Notes under the pieces: model-generated
Seen by the model: only the letters and a program-made list of their open reading frames with translations
What the model was told of the DNA's origin: nothing
Databases searched by the model: none
Assembly: GCF_014284155.1 (NCBI RefSeq)
Contig: NZ_JACOFZ010000006.1
Span: 62,001 to 126,000, forward strand
Reading direction: 5' to 3'
From: Affinundibacterium nitidum
Lineage (GTDB): Bacteria > Pseudomonadota > Gammaproteobacteria > Burkholderiales > Burkholderiaceae_D
Length of the DNA: 64,000 bases
Shown: in pieces, positions 43,165 to 51,215 of the stretch
Numbering within the stretch: position 1 is the first letter of the stretch
How the letters are laid out: every line of letters starts with the position of its first letter
Program-made: the position numbers and the translations under genes

Positions 43165-43569
43165 TTAGTTAGTTTTTGTGTTGGCGACTTCTTCATTTAG
43201 CAGTTGAACCGGAAGCGGCATTGTGCAATATCTGCAGACCGTATCTTGAGCGAGATTCTTCCCACCGCACTTTTCGCAAGAGACCTCCTCCAGTTCGTCG
43301 CTTCTATCTTTGAGTAAAAGTAAAATGATCAAGCCAACGATATTTAGCATGGGAAGAAGAATGCCAAGCCAGCCTGATCTTCCTTTGGCCTTTGCATAAC
43401 ACCAAAACGCAAAGATCCAAGCTGCAACAGCGAGGCACATTATCGCTTCCGCTGCCGGGCTAGTCTCAAAATATTTGTCACCCTCTGGTTTAATAATTGT
43501 TGCTAATCCAAAACAGGCAACTGAAACCACGATTGAAATATTTGCGAGGTTTTTGAACTTTTGATGCAT
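43165..43569 (-). CDS. Membrane protein with C-terminal zinc ribbon, unknown function
   Basis: A 134-residue protein with four hydrophobic helices (about 9-25, 38-60, 66-84) and a cytoplasmic tail carrying CEKCGG and CRYC, a zinc-ribbon pair. I recognise no named family. AGGA precedes the ATG. It opens the accessory stretch of small minus-strand genes; no attC structure was found beside it. Confidence 0.6.
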   Translation of the reverse strand: MHQKFKNLANISIVVSVACFGLATIIKPEGDKYFETSPAAEAIMCLAVAAWIFAFWCYAKAKGRSGWLGILLPMLNIVGLIILLLLKDRSDELEEVSCEKCGGKNLAQDTVCRYCTMPLPVQLLNEEVANTKTN

Positions 43570-43766
43570 GCGTCATTCCTTTTAGGTCAGGTGGGAGAGT
43601 TTTGAAACAGCCAATGATTTTGTCTTGAAATAAGCAGCTTTGAGATTGGTTGCTTGCAATCGAAAAACAAGGCGCCTTTTTTTGAACTTGAAATTACGAA
43701 TTTCAAAGCACAGTTTCTACCAGATATTTGTTTGGTGAATTCGAAGGAATGTCTTGTTCGGCCTGG

Positions 43767-44066
43767 TTACGCAGAGCCCAGAGTGAAGTGCCAGATTAGC
43801 CATTCAAGAAACACCAGCACTGTTGGGCAAGCCCAACCGAAGCGGAGTGCGATTGGGAAAAAATTACTGTTATCTGGCGCTGGTTCTTCTTGCGTCGCAT
43901 TCACTGTAGAAAATGCCCAAGTTAAGTTGAGAGCCCAACCAGCAACAATACTGACGAGCGCCGCAACGATAGTGCTAAAAATGAAGTGAGTGAAGAGTAG
44001 CCAAAACAAAATTAGCGGCACGACTAGAGCCATCATTAAAAGTAAGGATGGGACTAATTTTTTCAT
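43767..44066 (-). CDS. Small membrane protein, unknown function
   Basis: A 99-residue protein with three hydrophobic segments (about 5-28, 30-55, 74-93). A GGTACC-flanked AGG lies before the ATG. No family recognised. A gap of about 200 bases without a gene precedes the zinc-ribbon protein. No attC structure. Confidence 0.5.
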   Translation of the reverse strand: MKKLVPSLLLMMALVVPLILFWLLFTHFIFSTIVAALVSIVAGWALNLTWAFSTVNATQEEPAPDNSNFFPIALRFGWACPTVLVFLEWLIWHFTLGSA

Positions 44067-44228
44067 AAGGTACCTCCACTATTTTTTGTGAAAAATGAAG
44101 TTAACACATTTCGCAATGTCTATCAATGAAGTTCTAGCGCGACTGCATTTGATGCAGTATCACGTTATTCTGGTTATTCCATTTGGCCAATAATTACTTG
44201 GCGCTGCGTGCATGCCTGAACACTGTTG

Positions 44229-44654
44229 TTAGAGCTTATCTTTCGAAAAGTGGAACATAGCCTCACCTAAGAATTCAACCATCTGTGGGTGGTAGGCATT
44301 ATGGAATGTCTTCATGTCTGGATTTTCTCGATAAAACAAAGCCAAGCCTATGTAGGCCTTTTGAGAAGGAGGATAAAAACGCGAACTTATTGAATAGTGA
44401 CGCGTCATCAGTGTTTGAACCTGTGGTGACGATGGCGACGAGTTATCGATCAATAGCGCGATTTCTTTGTACAATAGATCCCAATCGATGTGAACTTGGG
44501 CTTTGTCCACATGTGACCAGTTATTCGTCGCCGCAAGCGATGCTGTTTGTTCCGCTGTTAATGCTTGGCGACATTGATCGAGATATTCAGTAGGTGATTC
44601 TTGAAGAAGCATAGTATTTTTGTGTTCAGTGATTATATTGTGATGATGCGACAT
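44229..44654 (-). CDS. Stand-alone TipAS-like (thiopeptide-binding fold) protein
   Basis: A 141-residue soluble protein. The region W-EIALLIDNSSPSSPQVQTLM onward, with FYPPSQKAYIGLALFYRENP, FHNAYHPQMVEFLGEAM and a terminal helix, fits the TipAS antibiotic-recognition domain, usually the C-terminal half of MerR-type regulators. Here the DNA-binding part is absent. Such lone domains may sequester a ligand. An internal ATG (MLLQESP) is an alternative start. The gene's TAA is followed by a core-like heptamer but not by a convincing attC. Confidence 0.6.
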   Translation of the reverse strand: MSHHHNIITEHKNTMLLQESPTEYLDQCRQALTAEQTASLAATNNWSHVDKAQVHIDWDLLYKEIALLIDNSSPSSPQVQTLMTRHYSISSRFYPPSQKAYIGLALFYRENPDMKTFHNAYHPQMVEFLGEAMFHFSKDKL

Positions 44655-44774
44655 AGCTTATGCATGAGGTTCAAACACATTTGAATAATGGAATGTGAAA
44701 GAACATATCGCAAGTAGAATGGGGTGGTGCACGACGATGCTGATTTTACTTAATGCCACGATTTGATAGATGAT

Positions 44775-45113
44775 TTAGTCCATAGCCTTTACGAGTTCTA
44801 TCCCGTCAACGACCATCTTCCATTTATCGCCTTCTTGATGAGGTGCTTGGTTGACGATAAAAGTAGTCGACATTGGACCGATGCCGACCTCGAAATTATC
44901 ACCCGTAAAGCCTTTGAGAGGTGCTTCGAGCGAGGTGGTCACGCCATCTTTGAGTCGTTTGTATCGCACCGAACCATCTTGGGTAATCAAGAGATACATT
45001 GTCTTTTCCTGCCACTCACCAACATAAACCGACTTCGCCTGAGGAACTGGATTCCCACAAGCGATCAATGAAACGAAAAGAAAGATAGGAAGTAGTAATT
45101 TGAGGAATTTCAA
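44775..45113 (-). CDS. Small lipoprotein, unknown function
   Basis: A 112-residue protein with a signal peptide ending in the lipobox LIAC (Cys19). The mature part is a beta-rich domain starting VYVGEWQEKTMYLLITQDGSVRY, similar in pattern to lipocalin-like or extracellular small barrel proteins. No family named. It lies alone in the accessory stretch. Confidence 0.6.
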   Translation of the reverse strand: MKFLKLLLPIFLFVSLIACGNPVPQAKSVYVGEWQEKTMYLLITQDGSVRYKRLKDGVTTSLEAPLKGFTGDNFEVGIGPMSTTFIVNQAPHQEGDKWKMVVDGIELVKAMD

Positions 45114-45344
45114 TTGTGTTCTCCGAAATGCGAGTGTTGCCGCTTAGCCTTTTTTGTCTGATTTAAAAACTTGTTTAGTGTCGTGCTTCGAAAGCGCGTT
45201 GCTGAATCATAGCTTCCGCAACGAGTAGGCAAATGCGGCGCAGTTCTAAAACTGATCTGAAGTGAAATGCTCTGATCCACAGCCTAGACAAAAAATAAAT
45301 TTTACCCGAGCCTCGCTAAACCATTTTCTGTTCAAAATGTTTTT

Positions 45345-45761
45345 TTACGAGGATTGTTGAGCCTTGTTACTGAAAAGGCGCACTGAGAGCAAATGAGTTA
45401 CTGGAATCAACATCGGGGTTCCATAGATGCCCCAGGTGAATCCTTGATATTCGCCATTCGTGCCATATGCCATCGCTATGAGCCCGGAGGCTGTCGCTAT
45501 TACGCCATTGCCGCAAGCGCCCCACATTGACCAATGCGCTTTCATCAGCCCCTGTCGACCCGCTACGAGGTAGGAAATTGATAGTATCCAAAAGCCTAGA
45601 AGGCCAACAAGTGTAAGAAACAAAATGACAAAATTGCTGACCGCTTCCGGTGCCCATGATCGTCCAATACAGTAAGTGCCGAAGACCATTGCGAGGAACG
45701 TGGTTGGGAGAGCCAAGAGAAGAAGTTCAACGATGTATAAAATTCGAGGTAGTTCTCGCAT
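45345..45761 (-). CDS. Small membrane protein, unknown function
   Basis: A 138-residue protein with four hydrophobic helices and a C-terminal Ser/Gln tail. Gly-rich YGTNGEYQGFTWGIYGTP links the last two helices. No family recognised. It lies just beyond the attC half-site at the left end of the second cassette array. Confidence 0.55.
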   Translation of the reverse strand: MRELPRILYIVELLLLALPTTFLAMVFGTYCIGRSWAPEAVSNFVILFLTLVGLLGFWILSISYLVAGRQGLMKAHWSMWGACGNGVIATASGLIAMAYGTNGEYQGFTWGIYGTPMLIPVTHLLSVRLFSNKAQQSS

Positions 45762-45828
45762 AGAGGCTTATTGTATAAGTACTGAGAGCGTTGAATGCGT
45801 TCCGTTGCGGTTAGCGGTTGAGTGAGGG

Positions 45829-45835
45829 GTTAGGC
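45829..45835 (-). repeat. attC half-site (R'' only), truncated cassette end
   Basis: On the minus strand GCCTAAC, a perfect R'' core, contains the TAA of the preceding gene. Following bases CCCCTCACTCAACCGC look like an L'' start, but no matching L'/R' half with GTTRRRY was found within about 100 bases. The array seems to be broken here. Confidence 0.45.
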
Positions 45836-46543
45836 GTCGACTGCCTCTGCTTGCTGCTGCCTCGCACGTGCGGCAGCGAGGTTAATTCTGGCCACAGCAA
45901 TTAATTCCTCCGAAGGTTCGGGTTCGTCCCGAGCCTTAAACATCTCCACAATATTCGAAATGATCTGAGCCGGCGTAATGATGATTCCCCAAGGGATGCC
46001 CCACCACCCGAGCAACAGACAGAACATTAACGACCCAAAATTCGTCTGCCTTCCGCAAGCCCTGCAACAGACATGGTTTCTCTTTGTCCATTGAGTGATG
46101 ATGGCTGCGGACCAAACTCGATAGTAATACCGGACCTCCACCTTCGAATCTTTCCTGTGACAGTCTGGGCATTCGCCAATCTTAATATTGCGTGCATGCC
46201 GCACGATTTCGGTTTCCGAAATGTCGACTGATATCTCGAGCAAACGTGCTTTGCGCAAGCAACTCTTGCTGCAGAAGCGCTGTCCCCCGTCTAGCACTGG
46301 TGAGAAGCGCGCTGAATTCCCGCAGTGGTCACATTCCGTAGTGCCGCGACTTTGTCGATAAGAGTCTTTCTTCGCCTGCCTGACGAGGCTCCCCAGTTTA
46401 TCTGGTGAGACTCCGCGCTTCTTCAGAATTTCCAATATGGCTTCTTTGGCTTCCTCGGTAAGTTCCACCGTAGCGTAGCGCCGAAGCAATTGATCGGTCT
46501 CTTTGTTTTGAAATTGTTCTATGAAGAATTCTTTGGGATACAT
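45830..46543 (-). CDS. Zinc-ribbon protein with a membrane-anchoring segment, unknown function
   Basis: The start is set at MYPKEFFIEQF with GAGG upstream, giving about 237 residues; the longer frame runs into attC D. An N-terminal helical part (VELTEEAKEAILEILKKRGV) precedes several Cys pairs: CDHCG, FCSKSC, CPDCH and CCRAC. These suggest two zinc ribbons. A hydrophobic segment (MFCLLLGWWGIPWGIIITP) and an acidic, Ala-rich tail follow. Unknown family. The TAA lies inside an attC core heptamer. Confidence 0.62.
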   Translation of the reverse strand: MYPKEFFIEQFQNKETDQLLRRYATVELTEEAKEAILEILKKRGVSPDKLGSLVRQAKKDSYRQSRGTTECDHCGNSARFSPVLDGGQRFCSKSCLRKARLLEISVDISETEIVRHARNIKIGECPDCHRKDSKVEVRYYYRVWSAAIITQWTKRNHVCCRACGRQTNFGSLMFCLLLGWWGIPWGIIITPAQIISNIVEMFKARDEPEPSEELIAVARINLAAARARQQQAEAVDA

Positions 46544-46570
46544 TAACTTGCCTCGGGAGTGGAAATCGAT

Positions 46571-46660
46571 GCCTAACGCTGAATTGAGGTGAGCCGCACA
46601 ACGCCGCTCATACGAAACCAAAACAATATCACGGCTTCATCCTCGAATGGAATGTTAAGT
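46571..46660 (-). repeat. attC site D, 90 bp
   Basis: On the minus strand: R'' ACTTAAC, L'' with GAGGATGAAGCCG, a loop region, then CGGCTCACCTC (complementary to L'') and TCAATTCAGC before R' GTTAGGC. The paired halves differ by a few unpaired bases, as in known attC sites. It lies 13 bases after the stop of the small lipoprotein gene. Confidence 0.75.
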
Positions 46661-46672
46661 TCGGCCATCGTC

Positions 46673-47041
46673 TCACTCTCCTGGTATGTAACGAATGACA
46701 TTGCCATCTGAATGCAAAATCACTGTAACGTGACCGCCGGGGGAAGTTAAAGGGCGGCCATTTGAGTAGCCGCGGATAAATATAGCAAATACTTCAAAGC
46801 CCTCGTTCGTCTGCTTAACTCTGTAACGTGCATCGACCGACTTTTGTGCGTTCTTCTCAAGGTAAGCTTGCACGCGCCAAACAATACGTCGTTCCTCAGC
46901 GGAAAAGTGTGGATCGTCAGGTCTGAGCATGTCGTCAAAAGACTCGGATGTAGCATTTGACGGAAGAGGCGTGTTGGTAGATGCTTGTTCTGTACATCCG
47001 AGCAACGCAATAAAACTCAACACAACGAGAAGAGTACGCAT
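46673..47041 (-). CDS. Small lipoprotein in an attC cassette
   Basis: The start is set at MRTLLVVLSF, giving about 122 residues; the longer frame enters attC F. The signal peptide ends with the lipobox LLGC. The mature part has a Ser/Thr/Pro linker, a helix (EERRIVWRVQAYLEKNAQK) and a beta-rich end (GHVTVILHSDGNVIRYIPGE). Unknown family. It starts four bases from the R' end of attC F and is followed by attC D. Confidence 0.62.
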   Translation of the reverse strand: MRTLLVVLSFIALLGCTEQASTNTPLPSNATSESFDDMLRPDDPHFSAEERRIVWRVQAYLEKNAQKSVDARYRVKQTNEGFEVFAIFIRGYSNGRPLTSPGGHVTVILHSDGNVIRYIPGE

Positions 47042-47044
47042 AGA

Positions 47045-47167
47045 ACTTAACGTCGCGCTAAACGGAACTGCGCGCAAAGCACAAAAACCGAAGAGCAATG
47101 AATTGAAAAACTGTTAGGCGTCGAAACGCCAACATGCGCGGTTTCCGACTTGAGCGACCTGTTAAAC
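47045..47167 (-). repeat. attC site F, 123 bp
   Basis: On the minus strand: R'' GTTTAAC, L'' with CGCTCAAGTCGGAAACCGCGC, and at the other end a matching half CGCGCAGTTCCGTTTAGCG before R' GTTAAGT. The ends are imperfectly complementary over about 30 bases. The long central part also contains a GCCTAAC heptamer. The length equals that of Vibrio-type repeats. Confidence 0.7.
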
Positions 47168-47192
47168 GGCATTTTTTTACATCGATTTCGCA

Positions 47193-47465
47193 TCATTGGC
47201 GTACCACGTTTAGAGTTTCACCTACTGGATTAAATGATGCCACAAAATCTGCCTCGTCTGCATCTTCAGTTTTTATAACAATACGGACGTCTGATTCTTG
47301 ATGGGAAATTTCATCAATTTCGCATCCCATCGAAAAGCTATTATTGAAAGGGATTTCTAAGACCATGCCGCGGACGATTTCTCCGTTCTGCACTTTTCCA
47401 TACATAACAACTGAGCTTGCGGCGCCTTCCAATTCAACTCGTTCAACCTTGAATGTCGCGATCAT
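47193..47465 (-). CDS. Small beta-rich protein in an attC cassette
   Basis: A 90-residue soluble protein without signal. The pattern FKVERVELEG, VMYGKVQNGEIVRGMVLEIP, IVIKTEDADEADF suggests a small barrel, loosely like domain 2 of translation GTPases; this is only a fold-level impression. It lies between attC G, 10 bases from its start, and attC F, 26 bases after its stop. Function unknown. Confidence 0.6.
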   Translation of the reverse strand: MIATFKVERVELEGAASSVVMYGKVQNGEIVRGMVLEIPFNNSFSMGCEIDEISHQESDVRIVIKTEDADEADFVASFNPVGETLNVVRQ

Positions 47466-47474
47466 ATTTCTGCC

Positions 47475-47564
47475 GTTTAACGTTGATTTGAAAGGCGCGT
47501 GCGCCGATCAGTAAATTCAGGAATAGCGCTCATTCGCGCGTCATTTTCGAAAGCCATGTTAAAT
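47475..47564 (-). repeat. attC site G, 90 bp
   Basis: On the minus strand: R'' ATTTAAC, L'' with GGCTTTCGAAAATGACGCGCG, a central region, CGCGCCTTTCAAATCAAC, and R' GTTAAAC. The end halves are complementary with a few bulges. It begins two bases after the stop of the membrane-protein gene. Confidence 0.68.
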
Positions 47565-47565
47565 T

Positions 47566-48057
47566 TCAACGCCATATTGGAGCCATCGCCATAACAATAA
47601 AGAAGAGTATAACTAACACTACAGATCGAATCGGCACAGATATTTTTTCAGAATTGAACTGCGCAAGTTTTATTAGTTCTTTGTTTCGTTTATCTCGCGG
47701 TAGTACAAAAATCAGTATGTACCTTAAACCCATGAGCAACATTAGCGCTGAACAAAAAGCATTGAATGAAAATATGAAATATCCGCCAGCATCTGATGAA
47801 CTAATTTGTATCAACCGACCACCTCGCGGGTGATAAGTCAGTACTCCATCATTCCAACTGCTCCATGTATCGAACGACCAAAATCCACCAACTGATAGCA
47901 AGACCACTGCATAGAGTAAGCAGCGAAGCGTTCCGGATCTGATGAAGTTTGGTGAAATGACCATTAAATTTAACTTGTTTTCTACGACAAACTGTCGCAT
48001 AAACCAAACAGTAAATTGATCAAAAAAACCTAAATTTCGTAGACTTTTCAAGGACAT
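47566..48057 (-). CDS. Membrane protein, unknown function, first gene of the second attC array
   Basis: A 163-residue protein with three hydrophobic segments (about 43-60, 93-115, 143-160) and a basic loop (RDKRNKELIKL). No family recognised. attC G follows its stop directly. To its right I find no attC, attI or integrase, only an imperfect ATTTAAG near 48066. Confidence 0.58.
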   Translation of the reverse strand: MSLKSLRNLGFFDQFTVWFMRQFVVENKLNLMVISPNFIRSGTLRCLLYAVVLLSVGGFWSFDTWSSWNDGVLTYHPRGGRLIQISSSDAGGYFIFSFNAFCSALMLLMGLRYILIFVLPRDKRNKELIKLAQFNSEKISVPIRSVVLVILFFIVMAMAPIWR

Positions 48058-48211
48058 GCTTCAAATTTAAGCAGTATTAAATTTCCATGAAAAGCGTCAC
48101 ACGAATTCCTTGGCATTCTACCGACCATTTATATCATGTCAAGAAAGCCATCGACGCGACTAATCGCTAAACAATTCCATGTCACTGCAATATGTTTAGC
48201 GTTTGCGCTCT

Positions 48212-48664
48212 TTAACTCGAAGGAAACGTATGAGCCTGAAGAGCGGTTCGTCGATCCTGCTGCTCCCTATCCATCGCCGCCACCATCAAACACATCATGC
48301 ATAGCGCCACGCTGTATTCGCAGCCTCCTGTGCCCCATTCGCCAACAAACCAACCGAGGCTGAAGTGAATGATGATGATGCCGCCAAAACTAATTCCGAA
48401 AAAACTGAGTGCTACCCATTTGGCATACCGATTGAAGATGAGCAGTGGTCCACCAATCATCTCAACAGTGGTCGCTAAATAAGGAAGGAAATAGGCAAGT
48501 GGCACATTTCTTTTTGCTAGGAAAACGCCAAAATCGTGAAAGTAATTCGGTTCAAAAAAACGCATCGTTGCATGGGCCATGAAAAGGCCTGCGAGACAAA
48601 GGCGAAACAAGAAATAGGTTTGTTTCACCGAAAGGTAAGGGAAATTATTCAGCAGTTGTTTCAT
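48212..48664 (-). CDS. DoxX-family membrane protein
   Basis: A 150-residue four-helix membrane protein. FRLCLAGLFMAHATMRFF, a conserved FGVFLAKRNVPLAYFLPYL, VEMIGGPLLIFNRY and a late helix fit DoxX-like proteins, a family linked to thiol/redox or unknown membrane functions. AGGAG lies upstream of the ATG. It reads away from the amylase promoter region. Confidence 0.8.
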   Translation of the reverse strand: MKQLLNNFPYLSVKQTYFLFRLCLAGLFMAHATMRFFEPNYFHDFGVFLAKRNVPLAYFLPYLATTVEMIGGPLLIFNRYAKWVALSFFGISFGGIIIIHFSLGWFVGEWGTGGCEYSVALCMMCLMVAAMDREQQDRRTALQAHTFPSS

Positions 48665-48804
48665 GTCGCTACTCCTATTGGTTGAATGAAGATGCGACGA
48701 TTATTGACTCGCTGGACGCACTCGAGGTGCTCACTGTGATGAAAGTCCGGTTCTTAGTGATGAGATCATGGCGGCTTGCGGTTAATGCGCTGCAGCGCAA
48801 TTTG

Positions 48805-48819
48805 TGTACTTAAACTACA
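48805..48819. promoter_or_regulatory. HexR-type operator upstream of the alpha-amylase gene
   Basis: TGTACTTAAACTACA fits the recalled HexR consensus TGTARTWWWAYTACA at 14 of 15 positions, with the WWWA core intact. It is about 390 bases before the amylase ATG and 140 before the doxX start. It matches operator 1 at 5468 in spacing and outer halves. Confidence 0.5.
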
Positions 48820-48864
48820 AAAAGAACGTGAAATTGATACGAATGTTTTCATTTGTTTTGCGTC

Positions 48865-48878
48865 TGATAACGCTTTCT
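48865..48878. promoter_or_regulatory. Possible LacI-family operator
   Basis: TGATAACGCTTTCT has the central CG and TG-N4-CG-N4 layout of LacI-family operators, with one end base off. Maltose and starch genes are often under such regulators, but no LacI-type gene is in this window. Confidence 0.25.
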
Positions 48879-49210
48879 AAGTCATTGAATATATTTGATA
48901 AAAATTTTAGTGATGTTTGTTTTGTTTCCACAACACTTTGATCCAAAGCGATTTGGTTTGTAAGTGAACTACTCTAGTATACAAAACATCAAGTCAAATA
49001 AACACATCGTTTTCTCAGCTTGATCATGGCCTATCGGCATCCAAACGATGTTGGGTAGGACAGTGTTGCATGGGGTTGTTCGTGCTGGCTTTTGAATCGT
49101 TTTTCCTAGCCTGTACTTACCCGCGATGAAGTAGAGCAGTAGACATTCCAAAAAAATTGCGCCGACCACGGTAAGCAAAAAAACTAAACTTTTATACTGG
49201 AAGAGACAAA

Positions 49211-51097
49211 ATGAAATTGAAATCGACAAAATGGCTGTCGCTGTTAGCGACTGGCTCGCTGGTGCTTGGCCCCCTGTTTTTAAGCACATCGGCAAATGCA
49301 GCAGTATTGAATCCTAAAGGCACTTCAGTGCAAATGTTCCACTGGAAGTGGAAAGACATCTCCAAGGAATGTACCAATTGGCTCGGACCTCAAGGCGTGG
49401 GTGCAGTGCAGGTTTCACCTCCAACCGCGGCACAAAACGGCGTGAATTGGTATGACATCTATCAACCCGTTGACTACACCAGCTTGACCAGCAAGATGGG
49501 GAATGCGACCGAGTTTCAAGCCATGATTACGGCTTGCCATAATGCGGGCGTACGTGTGTATGTCGACGTCGTGGCGAATCACCTTTCTGCAGCGAGTGGA
49601 ACAGCGACAAACGGTGCGACTTATAGCGCAACGACACTGACTTACCCACGTTTTAGCGCGGCAGATTTTCATCCTAACTGCGCAATTCAAGACGCTGACT
49701 ACGGTTCACCTGGCAATCGCAACAGCATTACTTCCTGCCGTTTAGTTGGCTTGCCTGATTTGAATACGGGTAGCGCATATGTGCAAGGCCAAATTAAAAA
49801 TTATTTGACGGCGATGATTAATATGGGCGTCGATGGTTTCCGTTTTGATGCAGCAAAACACATTGCACAAGCAGACCTGCAAGCGATCTATAGCGGTGTT
49901 GCGCATACGAGTTTGGCAGGCGAGCCATTGTGGGTCACTCAGGAAATTATCCCAGATGGCAACGTTGATCGTAATTCTTATTTGACGATAGGTACCATTA
50001 ACGAATTTAAGTATGCCTATGCGATGAAAGCCATGTTCCGCAATGAAAATGGCAATAGCATTTCACAAATTCGTTCCATCATGGGCACGCCAGGCAACTG
50101 GGGTGGTACGTGGGGCTTTTTGAATTCAAGCAACGCGACCGCTTTTGTGAACAACTGGGATACCGAACGTAGTGGCGATTCCATGAATGCTGCCAATAAA
50201 ACCGGTGCAGTTCCTAACGACACTATCGGCAGCAAACGCTATGACTTGGCGAACATTTTGATGTTGGCTTGGCCTTATGGTGATGTGCAAATGCATTCGG
50301 GCTTTAATTTTACAAACCGTGATGCGGACGCACCAACTGCGAGCCCGTTTGATGCTGCTGGTAATCCTAAGATCAATCAAGATTGGGATTTTGTACACCG
50401 TTGGTCTGATATTTCCAATATGGTTGCCTTCCGCAATGTGACGAATGGTCAGGGTGTGGATAGTTTCACGACTGGTACTGTCAATCAGATCGCGTTTAAC
50501 CGTGGTGCTAAAGGCTTTGTCGCCATTAACAATGAATTCAGCGCGTGGAATGCAACACTACAAACCTTGCTGCCAGCTGGAACTTATTGCAACGTCACAC
50601 GCGGCGTGTTGAATGCTGCTCAGACCGATTGTACTGGTGAGAAAATCACAGTGGCTGCCAATGGCACTGTGAGTTTGAGTATTCCAGCCAACGGCGGTAG
50701 TTTAGTTCCTGCGGTGGCCTTGCATATCAATCAGAAAGTCAGTGGTGGCGGTGGTGGTACACCAACCTGTACTTCTGTTCCTGTCACTTTCCGTGTCAGC
50801 AATGCAAACACTGTGCTTGGTCAAAACGTGTATGTCGCAGGCAATCGCGCAGAACTGGGTAACTGGACACCAAGCGCAGTTAATCTGTTGACTATTCAAG
50901 GCAGTGGCGCAAATGTGCCTTGGTCACGTACGATTCAATTGCCACCATCAACTCCGATTCAATTTAAATTCATGAAGAGCGGTGCGGTTGCGAATGTCTG
51001 GGAGCGTAATCAAGCGACAGGCAGCGGCAATCGCGAAGCGACAACGCCAGCATGTGGTAGTTCTTTGACTTTGGATGTGGGTGCTTTCCAGTTCTAA
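49211..51097 (+). CDS. Secreted alpha-amylase with C-terminal CBM20
   Basis: A 628-residue secreted enzyme that cuts internal alpha-1,4 bonds of starch. The signal peptide ends near SANA. The GH13 motifs are DVVANH, GFRFDAAKH (nucleophile Asp), TQEII (acid/base Glu) and NNWDTERS in place of the usual NHD block, as in the animal-type/actinobacterial amylase branch. A Gly-rich hinge (SGGGGG) connects to a starch-binding CBM20 domain (VTFRVSNANTVLGQNVYVAG, LGNWTPSAVNLL, QFKFMKSG). It stands alone with a long upstream region containing a HexR-like palindrome. The glucose it yields would feed the glk genes at 4-8 kb. Confidence 0.93.
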   Translation: MKLKSTKWLSLLATGSLVLGPLFLSTSANAAVLNPKGTSVQMFHWKWKDISKECTNWLGPQGVGAVQVSPPTAAQNGVNWYDIYQPVDYTSLTSKMGNATEFQAMITACHNAGVRVYVDVVANHLSAASGTATNGATYSATTLTYPRFSAADFHPNCAIQDADYGSPGNRNSITSCRLVGLPDLNTGSAYVQGQIKNYLTAMINMGVDGFRFDAAKHIAQADLQAIYSGVAHTSLAGEPLWVTQEIIPDGNVDRNSYLTIGTINEFKYAYAMKAMFRNENGNSISQIRSIMGTPGNWGGTWGFLNSSNATAFVNNWDTERSGDSMNAANKTGAVPNDTIGSKRYDLANILMLAWPYGDVQMHSGFNFTNRDADAPTASPFDAAGNPKINQDWDFVHRWSDISNMVAFRNVTNGQGVDSFTTGTVNQIAFNRGAKGFVAINNEFSAWNATLQTLLPAGTYCNVTRGVLNAAQTDCTGEKITVAANGTVSLSIPANGGSLVPAVALHINQKVSGGGGGTPTCTSVPVTFRVSNANTVLGQNVYVAGNRAELGNWTPSAVNLLTIQGSGANVPWSRTIQLPPSTPIQFKFMKSGAVANVWERNQATGSGNREATTPACGSSLTLDVGAFQF

Positions 51098-51102
51098 TTT
51101 TT

Positions 51103-51120
51103 GAGCTAGAGCTAGAGCTA
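51103..51120 (+). repeat. Triple GAGCTA hexamer repeat
   Basis: Three perfect tandem copies of GAGCTA lie just after the amylase stop codon. No role is apparent. Confidence 0.8.
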
Positions 51121-51188
51121 GTGTGAGAACTTGAGGGAGAAGCCGCACATGCGTGCGGTGTCTCCTGAAGTTCAGTTAGTGTCTACAG

Positions 51189-51215
51189 CGGGCGACGATG
51201 ATGTCGCCCGTTTTT
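51189..51215 (+). terminator. Terminator after the alpha-amylase gene
   Basis: CGGGCGAC pairs with GTCGCCCG around GATGAT, followed by five T residues. Its end meets the stop codon of the convergent rhlE. Confidence 0.85.

Larger units (their letters stand above)
48665..49210 (+). other. Long upstream region of the alpha-amylase gene
   Basis: About 545 AT-rich bases between doxX and the divergent amylase gene. No supported coding frame was seen. It holds a HexR-like palindrome and a LacI-type operator candidate (separate entries). I could not fix a promoter with confidence. Confidence 0.5.

Noticed and set aside
44098-44235. Possible attC after the TipAS-like gene
   Set aside because: Core-like heptamers (CTCTAAC and GTTAACT on the minus strand) and a CTGCAT/ATGCAG hairpin are present, but the two halves are not clearly complementary and the first heptamer breaks the consensus.
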